Source of the DNA: Dichotomicrobium sp046543175
GTDB taxonomy: Bacteria > Pseudomonadota > Alphaproteobacteria > Rhizobiales > Rhodomicrobiaceae
Direction: 5' to 3'
NCBI GenBank assembly: GCA_046543175.1
Contig: JBKGZY010000108.1
Location: forward strand, 1-9,352
Length of the DNA: 9,352 nucleotides
The notes beneath the pieces were generated by a model. The model had not been told where the DNA came from. It saw only the letters and a program-made list of their open reading frames with translations, and did not search any database. The translations under genes were made by a program, and so were the position numbers. Position 1 is the first letter of the stretch; the number at the start of each line of letters is the position of its first letter. This document shows positions 1-5,401 of this stretch, piece after piece.

Positions 1-54
1 GAAGCCGCGGGCGTGGCGGTCGTGCCGCTCACCGAAATGAATATCGCGGGCTGA
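1..54 (+). CDS. 3' end of an unidentified gene (partial)
   Basis: An open frame enters at base 1 and reads 17 codons ending in VVPLTEMNIAG before a TGA at 52-54. The codons are GC-rich at third positions like the window's real genes. It stops 20 bases before the end of the convergent opgD-like gene, the close packing expected of two real gene ends. The fragment is too short to assign a family, and no intrinsic terminator hairpin is visible in the 20-base gap. This could be a chance open frame. Confidence 0.4.
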   Translation, partial: EAAGVAVVPLTEMNIAG

Positions 55-74
55 GAGACCCGTCACCGGACCGT

Positions 75-1640
75 CTAACCTTCAAGGTCCAGCAACTCCG
101 CCCAGTCGGCCGGCTCGAGCCGGTAAAGCCAGGTCTCGCTCAGCCCCTGCCCGTTGAGCGTCAGATAGCCCCGAAGATCAACCGTTTCGCTGCCGGTGAT
201 GGCGAGATCGAACTCGACGCGCCAATTGCCGGTTTCCTCGACATGGACCACCTCGATGAGCTTGGCCTTGCCGCGCGATGCCGTGATTTCGGCGCCCGGC
301 CTGGCCTCCTCGCCCAGCCGCCCGAGCGCTCCGCCGGCAAAATCGACGACGAATTTCAGGCCCGGCGCCGGCGCGCCCGGCCGGCCGGCACGCCCGATCC
401 GGGTGGCGGTCACGGCGGCGGGCCGCGGCAGGCGCTCGGGCATCCGGTCGCCCCACCACATCCGGTAGCGCAGCTTCTGCGCGACTCCCGCCTCGGCGGG
501 GCGGTCCGGCCGCCACGCGGCCACGATATTGTCGAGGGTATCGTCGTCGGTCGGCAACTCCAGCAGCTCGATCCGCCCCTTGCCCCACTGTTCTAGGGGC
601 TCGATCCACAGGCTTGGCCGGTCCTCGTAGTCCGCGCCGACATCGTTGTAGCTCTCGAAACTGCGATCGCGTTGCAGCAGCCCGAACCCCTTGGGGTTGT
701 CGTCCACGAAGCTACTCACGCGCGGCGCGCGCGGATTGGCCAACGGGCGCCAGATCCACTCGCCGTTGCCGCGTCGCATGGCCAAACCATCGGAATCATG
801 CACTTCGGCCCGGAACGTGCGCCGGTCGAGCCAGTCGTTTTCACCGGCATAGAACATCGACGTCATGACAGCGAAGCCGAGCGTTTCGAGCCGGCGGCGC
901 GGAAACACGATGGCCTCGACATCCATCTCCGTGCTGTCGCCCGGGCGCACGGCAAAGCTGAACGCGCCCGACGCGCTGGGACCGTCGAGCAGGGCGTGTA
1001 TGACGAGGCTATCACTGCCCGGGGACGGGCGTTCGATCCAGAACTCGGTGAAATCGGGGAATTCCTCGCCGCCCAGTTCCGCCGTGTTCACCGCCAGCCC
1101 GCGCGCCGACAGGCCGTACTGCATCGACGCGCCGACGGCGCGGAAATAGCTTGCCCCCAGGAACGAGAGCAGATCGCGTGTGGGGTTGGTCTCGTGGAAG
1201 ACGCGGAACCCGACATAGCCGAGGCCGTCATCGATGCTGTCTTCGAGTTTCTTGTCGGGATAGGCGAAGTTGGCCTTGTCGAAGGCAACCGGCCGCGCCG
1301 CGCCGTCTTCCACGATATTCACCGCGACGGGCTTGCGGTAATACAGGCCCGGATGAAACAGTTCGAAGCTGAACGGTGAATCGTTGCCGCCCCAGATGCG
1401 GCGGCTGCGTTTGAACCTGATCTGCTGGTAACGGCTGTAGTCTAGCTCGGGCAGGTCGGATTCGGGGATCGCGGGGCGCGGGCTGTAAGGTTTTTCCGCA
1501 AGCCGTCGCGCACGCTCGATCAGATCGGCGCGGTGAAACGCGGCCCTGTGCGCCGCCTCGCGTGCCCAAACGCCCACTGATCCCAGCCCGGCCAGTGTCA
1601 GACCGGCGAGCCCGCAGCGGAGAAACTCCCGTCGCCACAT
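75..1640 (-). CDS. opgD: Periplasmic glucan biosynthesis protein, MdoG/OpgG family (OpgD-like, Tat signal)
   Basis: This is a 521-residue MdoG/OpgG-family protein, which acts in the periplasm on osmoregulated periplasmic glucans made by OpgH. Length fits the family (about 510-550). Family hallmarks are visible: PFSFELFHPGLYY near residue 90, HDSDG at 281-285 followed by NGEWIWRPL, GFGLLQRDRSFESYNDV, then PTDDDTLDNIVAAW around 363-376. The N-terminus has a twin-arginine motif (RREFLR, residues 3-8), a hydrophobic stretch, and a likely cleavage site after VWA at 26. Tat export is a known trait of E. coli OpgD rather than OpgG, and the gene directly follows opgH, as opgD does in the Rhodobacter opgGIHD operon, so OpgD is preferred. 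E. coli OpgD is reported to be a beta-1,2-glucanase; whether this protein cleaves glucan cannot be read here. The ATG start is supported by the signal peptide and an AGGG 7 bases upstream. The family is certain; the G versus D label is less so. Confidence 0.93.
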   Translation of the reverse strand: MWRREFLRCGLAGLTLAGLGSVGVWAREAAHRAAFHRADLIERARRLAEKPYSPRPAIPESDLPELDYSRYQQIRFKRSRRIWGGNDSPFSFELFHPGLYYRKPVAVNIVEDGAARPVAFDKANFAYPDKKLEDSIDDGLGYVGFRVFHETNPTRDLLSFLGASYFRAVGASMQYGLSARGLAVNTAELGGEEFPDFTEFWIERPSPGSDSLVIHALLDGPSASGAFSFAVRPGDSTEMDVEAIVFPRRRLETLGFAVMTSMFYAGENDWLDRRTFRAEVHDSDGLAMRRGNGEWIWRPLANPRAPRVSSFVDDNPKGFGLLQRDRSFESYNDVGADYEDRPSLWIEPLEQWGKGRIELLELPTDDDTLDNIVAAWRPDRPAEAGVAQKLRYRMWWGDRMPERLPRPAAVTATRIGRAGRPGAPAPGLKFVVDFAGGALGRLGEEARPGAEITASRGKAKLIEVVHVEETGNWRVEFDLAITGSETVDLRGYLTLNGQGLSETWLYRLEPADWAELLDLEG

Positions 1641-1647
1641 GATTATG

Positions 1648-1651
1648 CCCT
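1648..1651 (-). promoter_or_regulatory. Shine-Dalgarno of the opgD-like gene, overlapping the opgH stop
   Basis: On the minus strand the sequence runs TAGGGCATAATC then ATG. The AGGG lies 7 bases before the start codon and shares bases with the TAG stop of opgH (1650-1652). With only 9 bases between the genes, ribosomes finishing opgH would sit on this site, so translational coupling is likely (inference). Confidence 0.6.
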
Positions 1652-3797
1652 ATGCCTCGAATTCTTGTCGCAATTCCGGCGGGATCAGGCGCGCGCCCCG
1701 GTCTTCGATGCCAGGCCCCGCATTCTCCCGATCCGAAGCCAGCCGCCGCACCGCTTCCAGCCGCATGATCTGCGCATCCAGTTCCGATAGCGGCCCGGAT
1801 GCCACGCTGGCAAGCACCGGATGCTGTTCGAACCGCTCCAGGCGTTGCAGTATGACGAAAAGGTCATAGGGGTCCGGAGGTCGCGCGTCATGCCATTGCG
1901 GCCAGGAGGCGTAGTCCTGCTGGACCCGTGTGGGACGCGTTTCCTCGGCGATCCAGAACAGCCCGACCCGGTCGAGAGTGGCGCCGGCGCTGGCGCGGCC
2001 CGTTGCGACTGTCAACGGAATCGCCAGCCACGCGCTGAACAGAACCGGGGTCAGCCACCAGAAGATTTCCGGCACCAGAGCCGTGGCGAGGGCGATAGCC
2101 GCCGTGGTGGCGAGGGGAATCCAGATCAACGGGCGCGTGGCTTCTGCCCATGTCACATGCGAGGCGTCGCGCTGTGCCGCGGTCCAGGCGACACTGCGGC
2201 CGAGCAGCACCTCGGCGACGAAACGGCTGTGGGCCAGCATGATCATCGGTGCGAGCGCGGCGAAAAGCAAGGTCTCCAGCAGGCATCCGACCGTGGTCCG
2301 CAGCGCACCGCCGAGCGCGCGGCGCCGCTGAACGTTCAGCATCACCGCCGCCAGGCCCATGATCTTGGGCCCGAGCAGCAGCATGGCCGTCAGCACCAAC
2401 AGCGTCAGCCCTTCCGCGCCGGCGAAGAGCGGAGACAGCCGGTCGGCGCCGGCCGGGGCGGGGCTGCGCGGCATGTCAGCGGAAAACTGGGCCAGGCCTG
2501 CGGAAGTCATCGGCGTCCCGGCCACGGCGACCGCCAGAAGCACGAAAATCAGCCAGATGGGCGCCGCAACGAAGTTCATGACGCCGACCAGCAGGTTGGT
2601 CCGGCTGATCGGATGCAGCCCACGCGCCGGCAGAATCCGCAGGTGCTGCAGGTTTCCCTGACACCAGCGCCGGTCGCGGCGCAGGCTCTCCAGGAGGTTC
2701 GGCGGCGCCTGTTCGTAGCTGCCGTCAAGATCGGCGTCGATGCGCACATCCCAGCCATTGCGCACCAGCAACGCGGCCTCCACGAAGTCGTGGCTGAGGA
2801 TGTCGCCGCCGAGCGGCGGACGCCCGGACAGGCGTGGCAGACCACAGCTCTGCGTGAATGCGCGCGTGCGGATGATCGCGTTGTGCCCCCAGTAGTTGCC
2901 GGAGCGCCCGGCGAGCGCCGCCATGCCGTGGACTGTCATCGGCCCGGCCACGGCGGCCGCGAACTGCTGGGCGCGGGCGAAGATCGTCGTGCCGCCAATG
3001 GGCCGCGGCCAGGTCTGGAGCAGGCCCAGACCGGGATCGGCATTCATGCGCCGGACGCATTCGATAAGCGTTTCACCGCTCATCAGGCTGTCGGCGTCCA
3101 GAACGATCAAATAGTCGTACCCGTTCCCCCAACGCCGGCAGAACTCGGCGATGTTGCCGGGTTTCCGGGCGATGTTCTTTTCGCGGCGCCTGTAGAACAG
3201 CCGCCCATGGGCGTCGTGGCGCGAACGGGTGTAAAACCACAGCCATTCCTCCTCGCGATAGCGGCAAGGATCGGTGGAGTCGCTGAGCACGAAGAAGTCG
3301 AAGCCGTCCGCACCGCCGGCAGCATCCACGGACCGCATCATCGCGGAAAGCCGCGCGAAGGCATCGAAGGCGTTCTCGTTGTATAGCGGCATGAGCACTG
3401 CCGTGCGCACAGGCGCCTCGGGCGCCGGTGCCGGATGCGGAAGAGCCGCCGGACGGGCGAAACGCCGTGCGATCAAGACCAGCGCGCCGGCAACACACAG
3501 CCAGAAATTCGCGGCAAGCCACAGCAGCAGCAACGCATAGAACACGACAAGCATGTACTCGACGGCGTTCAGGCCGTCCTGTCCGAGCCAGCCCGCCAGC
3601 AGCCAGACGCCAAAAGCCACGGTGACAGCGATGCTCACAGCGATCAGGCCGCGCAGCACCGCGGTTCCCGGCGGGTCCCCGCTTGGGCGACATCGACCAG
3701 CGCCGGCGGCGGCAGACCTAGCGAAGAAATCGAGGGGCTGTTCCGGCATGTCGGCCGGCTGTTCGGGTGGGCAGGAATTGATCTTGTATTCTGACAA
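1650..3797 (-). CDS. opgH: Glucans biosynthesis glucosyltransferase H (OPG synthase)
   Basis: This is a 715-residue inner-membrane family-2 glucosyltransferase that polymerises glucose from UDP-glucose into the OPG backbone and moves it to the periplasm. Two membrane segments lie at about residues 48-70 and 80-112. A cytoplasmic GT2 domain follows, with the nucleotide-sugar motif D234-A-D236 (LDADSLMSG), the acidic motif SHDFVEA (D337) after GGD332, and the OpgH-type RRWCQGN motif with W378. Several more membrane segments lie between about 405 and 600. E. coli OpgH is about 847 residues; the difference is largely at the N-terminus, where only about 45 residues precede the first membrane segment. 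The start is TTG at 3797, chosen because AAAGG sits 9 bases upstream and an in-frame TAA lies five codons upstream of it. ATG at 3749 is the alternative. The downstream neighbour is the opgD-like partner, so this is a two-gene OPG operon. Confidence 0.96.
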   Translation of the reverse strand: MSEYKINSCPPEQPADMPEQPLDFFARSAAAGAGRCRPSGDPPGTAVLRGLIAVSIAVTVAFGVWLLAGWLGQDGLNAVEYMLVVFYALLLLWLAANFWLCVAGALVLIARRFARPAALPHPAPAPEAPVRTAVLMPLYNENAFDAFARLSAMMRSVDAAGGADGFDFFVLSDSTDPCRYREEEWLWFYTRSRHDAHGRLFYRRREKNIARKPGNIAEFCRRWGNGYDYLIVLDADSLMSGETLIECVRRMNADPGLGLLQTWPRPIGGTTIFARAQQFAAAVAGPMTVHGMAALAGRSGNYWGHNAIIRTRAFTQSCGLPRLSGRPPLGGDILSHDFVEAALLVRNGWDVRIDADLDGSYEQAPPNLLESLRRDRRWCQGNLQHLRILPARGLHPISRTNLLVGVMNFVAAPIWLIFVLLAVAVAGTPMTSAGLAQFSADMPRSPAPAGADRLSPLFAGAEGLTLLVLTAMLLLGPKIMGLAAVMLNVQRRRALGGALRTTVGCLLETLLFAALAPMIMLAHSRFVAEVLLGRSVAWTAAQRDASHVTWAEATRPLIWIPLATTAAIALATALVPEIFWWLTPVLFSAWLAIPLTVATGRASAGATLDRVGLFWIAEETRPTRVQQDYASWPQWHDARPPDPYDLFVILQRLERFEQHPVLASVASGPLSELDAQIMRLEAVRRLASDRENAGPGIEDRGARLIPPELRQEFEA

Positions 3798-3806
3798 TTT
3801 GAATTG

Positions 3807-3811
3807 CCTTT
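3807..3811 (-). promoter_or_regulatory. Shine-Dalgarno supporting the TTG start of opgH
   Basis: The minus strand reads TAAAGGCAATTCAAA and then TTG, so AAAGG stands 9 bases before the TTG codon. The alternative ATG at 3749 has no purine-rich site in front of it. This favours the rarer TTG start, which would tend to limit OpgH synthesis (inference). Confidence 0.5.
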
Positions 3812-3954
3812 AGTGTTTTGACAGTTTTCAAATGCTCACTACTACGACAGAATATGGAATATAACTTAAAACATCCCTTCCGAATCACGCAGGTTGCTGG
3901 ACAGTTTAAATTGTTGTGAATCGCGTTCCGCTCTGAAACCCGATGAAGCCGCGT

Positions 3955-3974
3955 TTTGTGAAGATTTGTGAAGA
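3955..3974 (+). repeat. Two tandem copies of the 10-mer TTTGTGAAGA
   Basis: The 10-mer TTTGTGAAGA occurs twice with no gap, at 3955-3964 and 3965-3974, and is followed by a T. The core GTGAAGAT appears a third time at 4094-4101, in the same orientation. A period of 10 bases places the copies on the same face of the helix, as expected for a tandem protein-binding site. The assignment as an operator is inference. Confidence 0.45.
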
Positions 3975-4051
3975 TACAAAAAAGAATGGCAGAACGTAGT
4001 CTTTGAGAAAAATTATAATATTGATAGTTACGAACTGGTGTGCAGGTGATA

Positions 4052-4075
4052 TTGAAACTACAAGTGAGATATAAT
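4052..4075 (+). promoter_or_regulatory. Candidate promoter for the small secreted genes
   Basis: A perfect TATAAT lies at 4070-4075. TTGAAA at 4052-4057 resembles a -35 box, but the 12-base spacer is shorter than the usual 16-18, and at the normal distance only a weak TGATAT (4047-4052) is present. A transcript from here would have a leader of roughly 160 bases before the ATG at 4242. A second TATAAT at 4014-4019 has no good -35 box. Confidence 0.25.
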
Positions 4076-4176
4076 CGATAACATTACGGATGAGTGAAGA
4101 TAATGGATACGAATACAACAACCCAACGGCGAGTTCGGCCGATAGCGTTGCGCGCCGCTTTGAACCTTCCTGGTAT

Positions 4177-4211
4177 GCGCTACGACCAAAGGCGTAGTGC
4201 ACCTTTTGCAC
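4177..4211 (+). promoter_or_regulatory. Two overlapping leader hairpins upstream of the first small secreted gene
   Basis: GCGCTACG (4177-4184) pairs with CGTAGTGC (4193-4200), eight pairs including one G-U, around an 8-base loop. GTGCA (4197-4201) pairs with TGCAC (4207-4211) around CCTTT. They share bases 4197-4200, so only one can form fully at a time. They end 16 bases before the GGAGG at 4228-4232. There is no U-tract, so this is not an intrinsic terminator. A regulatory role is inference. Confidence 0.3.
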
Positions 4212-4241
4212 GATTGCCACGCCAGAAGGAGGAAACAGGCG

Positions 4242-4604
4242 ATGGTCACGAAACACATGGCCATTCTAACGGCCGTCGGCCTGGGAGCCGTTTTGCTTTC
4301 CGGCCCCGGCCTCGCCAGTTGGGGAGTGCCCCCACAGTCGCTTGGCAAAAAGCCGCAGCCGGCGATCGGAGCGACCGATAAAGCAACGCGGCTCGCGGAA
4401 GGGAAACTTCGGCGTCCGGGTCCCGCGCGCGCAGGCAGGTCCACGCGCTCTGACGGCGAATTGGTCCAGCCGCTGCGGACAGGCGGACAGGGGGACTATG
4501 GCCCGCCGAAAAGCAGCATCGGGGCGCGGCGGCAGGGACAACGCGTCGAGACGGTTACCCCGCAAGTGTATGTGCGCGAGACCCCGCCGGGGCCGGCACG
4601 TTAA
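4242..4604 (+). CDS. Small secreted protein of unknown function (120 aa)
   Basis: I do not recognise this 120-residue protein. The start is the ATG at 4242, because GGAGG (4228-4232) lies 9 bases before it and the reading gives a standard Sec signal peptide: a short basic start (MVTKHM), a hydrophobic core (AILTAVGLGAVLLS), and a likely signal-peptidase-I site after GLA at residue 25. A GTG at 4197 would add 15 residues in front of the signal peptide and is not favoured. The mature part (about 95 residues) is rich in Pro, Gly and Arg, has no Cys, and looks disordered and basic. It is divergent from the opg operon and 151 bases upstream of another small secreted gene on the same strand. A periplasmic or envelope role is likely; no enzyme motif is visible. 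That the gene is real is well supported by the ribosome site and leader peptide; its function is unknown. Confidence 0.75.
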   Translation: MVTKHMAILTAVGLGAVLLSGPGLASWGVPPQSLGKKPQPAIGATDKATRLAEGKLRRPGPARAGRSTRSDGELVQPLRTGGQGDYGPPKSSIGARRQGQRVETVTPQVYVRETPPGPAR

Positions 4605-4617
4605 GCGACCGGCGCAA

Positions 4618-4653
4618 GAGCATGATCCGTTCTGATTGAATCGGATCGTGCTC
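4618..4653. repeat. Rhizobiales-type intergenic palindrome (GAGCATGATCCG family)
   Basis: The arm GAGCATGATCCG (4618-4629) is matched by CGGATCGTGCTC (4642-4653), with 11 of 12 Watson-Crick pairs and the remaining one a T-G wobble. The 12-base centre can add TTC/GAA pairs (4630-4632 with 4638-4640). I recognise the arm as one widespread between genes of Rhizobiales and relatives. It starts 14 bases after the stop of the first small secreted gene. In RNA it would form a stable hairpin, which may protect or process the transcript, but there is no U-tract. Confidence 0.75.
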
Positions 4654-4678
4654 CAGATCTGTGGTTCGGTCGCAATTT

Positions 4679-4720
4679 CGTCGCTTCGCGCCGGCTTCGG
4701 TACGCCGACGCGAAGTGGTG
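4679..4720 (+). repeat. Long GC-rich hairpin in the spacer between the two small secreted genes
   Basis: CTTCGCG (4684-4690) pairs with CGCGAAG (4709-4715), and CGGC (4692-4695) pairs with GCCG (4704-4707) across a single C-A mismatch, closing on the 8-base loop TTCGGTAC. Outside this core, 4679-4683 can pair with 4716-4720 using C-G and G-U pairs. The result is a stem of about 16 pairs. No U-run follows, so it is not a standard terminator. It lies 22 bases before the Shine-Dalgarno of the next gene, which suggests a leader element or an RNA-processing structure. Confidence 0.55.
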
Positions 4721-4744
4721 CCCACATCACTGGAAAAGCTCCAG
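4714..4744 (+). promoter_or_regulatory. Alternative leader helices next to the second small gene's ribosome site
   Basis: AGTGGTG (4714-4720) can pair with CATCACT (4725-4731): seven pairs, one G-U, loop CCCA. CTGGA (4730-4734) can pair with TCCAG (4740-4744), loop AAAGC. The first helix takes bases from the long hairpin at 4679-4720, and the second takes bases from the first. The second also covers the first two bases of AGAGGA (4743-4748), the Shine-Dalgarno of the gene at 4756. This is the geometry of a translational switch, but short helices arise easily by chance. Confidence 0.3.
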
Positions 4745-4755
4745 AGGATAGACAA

Positions 4756-5064
4756 ATGACCCGTATCATGTTTGCAAGCTTGGCTGCTGTGGCGATGCTG
4801 GCGATGCTCGCCGGCGACACCGCGAAGGCCCAGTCCGCATACCTCGGCGACGCGCACGCCTATTGGCGGCTTTCGGATGCCAACCGCGCAGGCGCACCCC
4901 GCCAGAAAACGGATCGAATGAGCCCCCGCTCCGGCTCCACCACCTCTCGCCGATCCGGGGCCGTGCCGGGCAGCTTGAAGGTCCCGACGCCGGGACCCTC
5001 GAAGCACATCGAAGGAACCGATGTTTCAACCGGCGGAACGTGCTCCAAATGCGGCGATGAATAG
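4756..5064 (+). CDS. Small secreted protein of unknown function with C-terminal CxxC (102 aa)
   Basis: I do not recognise this 102-residue protein. The ATG at 4756 is chosen because AGAGGA (4743-4748) sits 7 bases upstream and the product then begins with a clear Sec signal peptide: MTRIM, a hydrophobic Ala/Leu/Met core, and a likely cleavage site after AKA at residue 25. The mature protein (about 77 residues) has a middle rich in Ser, Arg, Gly and Pro that is probably disordered, and ends in CSKCGDE. C96 and C99 are the only cysteines I see, forming one CxxC that could be a disulfide or half of a metal site. It lies 151 bases after the other small secreted gene on the same strand, and the spacer is full of inverted repeats. 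The two proteins share no obvious sequence similarity beyond their plan. Role unknown; periplasmic or outer-surface location inferred. Confidence 0.72.
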   Translation: MTRIMFASLAAVAMLAMLAGDTAKAQSAYLGDAHAYWRLSDANRAGAPRQKTDRMSPRSGSTTSRRSGAVPGSLKVPTPGPSKHIEGTDVSTGGTCSKCGDE

Positions 5065-5401
5065 TGGCTCGGCGGCGCCGACGCGGCCCTCCTGCCCCCC
5101 GCGCGAGAGCAGGCAACGCAGCGCCAGCCGCCGGCATCGCCGTGAATGTCACGCTCAAGGCGCTATACGCGCGAGCGCGTTCCGCTCGGATCGAGCCGGT
5201 TCAATCTGCGTCACCCGCGAGCGCGACAGAGCCCCGCCTGCATTCCTGCGGCAGGGCCTCGCAAAGACACGGCATGGTTCTCATTGATCGGGAAAAGCTT
5301 TAAGCTGGTGTCATGCCACCCATGAGCGGGATGAGACGACCGCCTCGTCCGCTGGAACGAAGCCTTGCCAATTCCCGGAACGACAGCGAGTTGTACCAAC
5401 C
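5065..5401. other. 337-base gap without a convincing gene
   Basis: Short open frames cross this stretch, but none combines a ribosome site with a protein-like translation. It contains two direct copies of CGCGAGCGCG (5170-5179 and 5216-5225) and, between them, a small perfect hairpin (GCTCG at 5184-5188 with CGAGC at 5192-5196). CCTGC/GCAGG inverted repeats lie near 5237-5255. AGCTT/AAGCT face each other around 5296-5306. No clear promoter for the dehydratase gene and no U-tract terminator are seen. Confidence 0.5.

Larger units (their letters stand above)
3798..4241. promoter_or_regulatory. AT-rich divergent control region between opgH and the first small secreted gene
   Basis: These 444 bases separate two divergent genes and hold no convincing coding sequence. 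By my hand count, 3781-4080 is about 36% GC, falling to about 31% over 3961-4080, whereas the neighbouring genes are clearly GC-rich (73% in one 60-base sample of the dehydratase gene). Inside are a 10-bp tandem repeat (3955-3974), two plus-strand TATAAT hexamers (4014-4019 and 4070-4075), two copies of GACAGTTT (3820-3827 and 3900-3907) and, nearer the plus-strand gene, a short hairpin pair (4177-4211). The layout fits a divergent promoter region. No specific regulator site is recognised. Confidence 0.65.

Noticed and set aside
672..1379. Plus-strand open frame (235 aa) opposite the opgD-like gene
   Set aside because: Composition is that of an antisense shadow, and the minus-strand product is a clear MdoG-family protein.
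1821..3386. Plus-strand open frame (521 aa) opposite opgH
   Set aside because: It is very rich in Arg, Gln, Gly and His, has no recognisable domain, and lies wholly inside a well-supported gene.
3906..4256. Minus-strand open frame (116 aa) across the AT-rich intergenic region
   Set aside because: It spans the AT-rich control region and the leader of the plus-strand gene, has no Shine-Dalgarno I could support, and its hydrophobic part reflects AT-rich sequence. Kept as non-coding.
4679..4720. Long hairpin considered as an intrinsic terminator
   Set aside because: No run of T follows the stem on either strand; the next bases are CCCACATCAC. It is described instead as a leader or processing structure.
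5064..5303. Plus-strand open frames in the gap before the dehydratase
   Set aside because: Two overlapping frames are open by chance in GC-rich DNA. Both translations are Arg/Ala-rich without a ribosome site or secretion signal.
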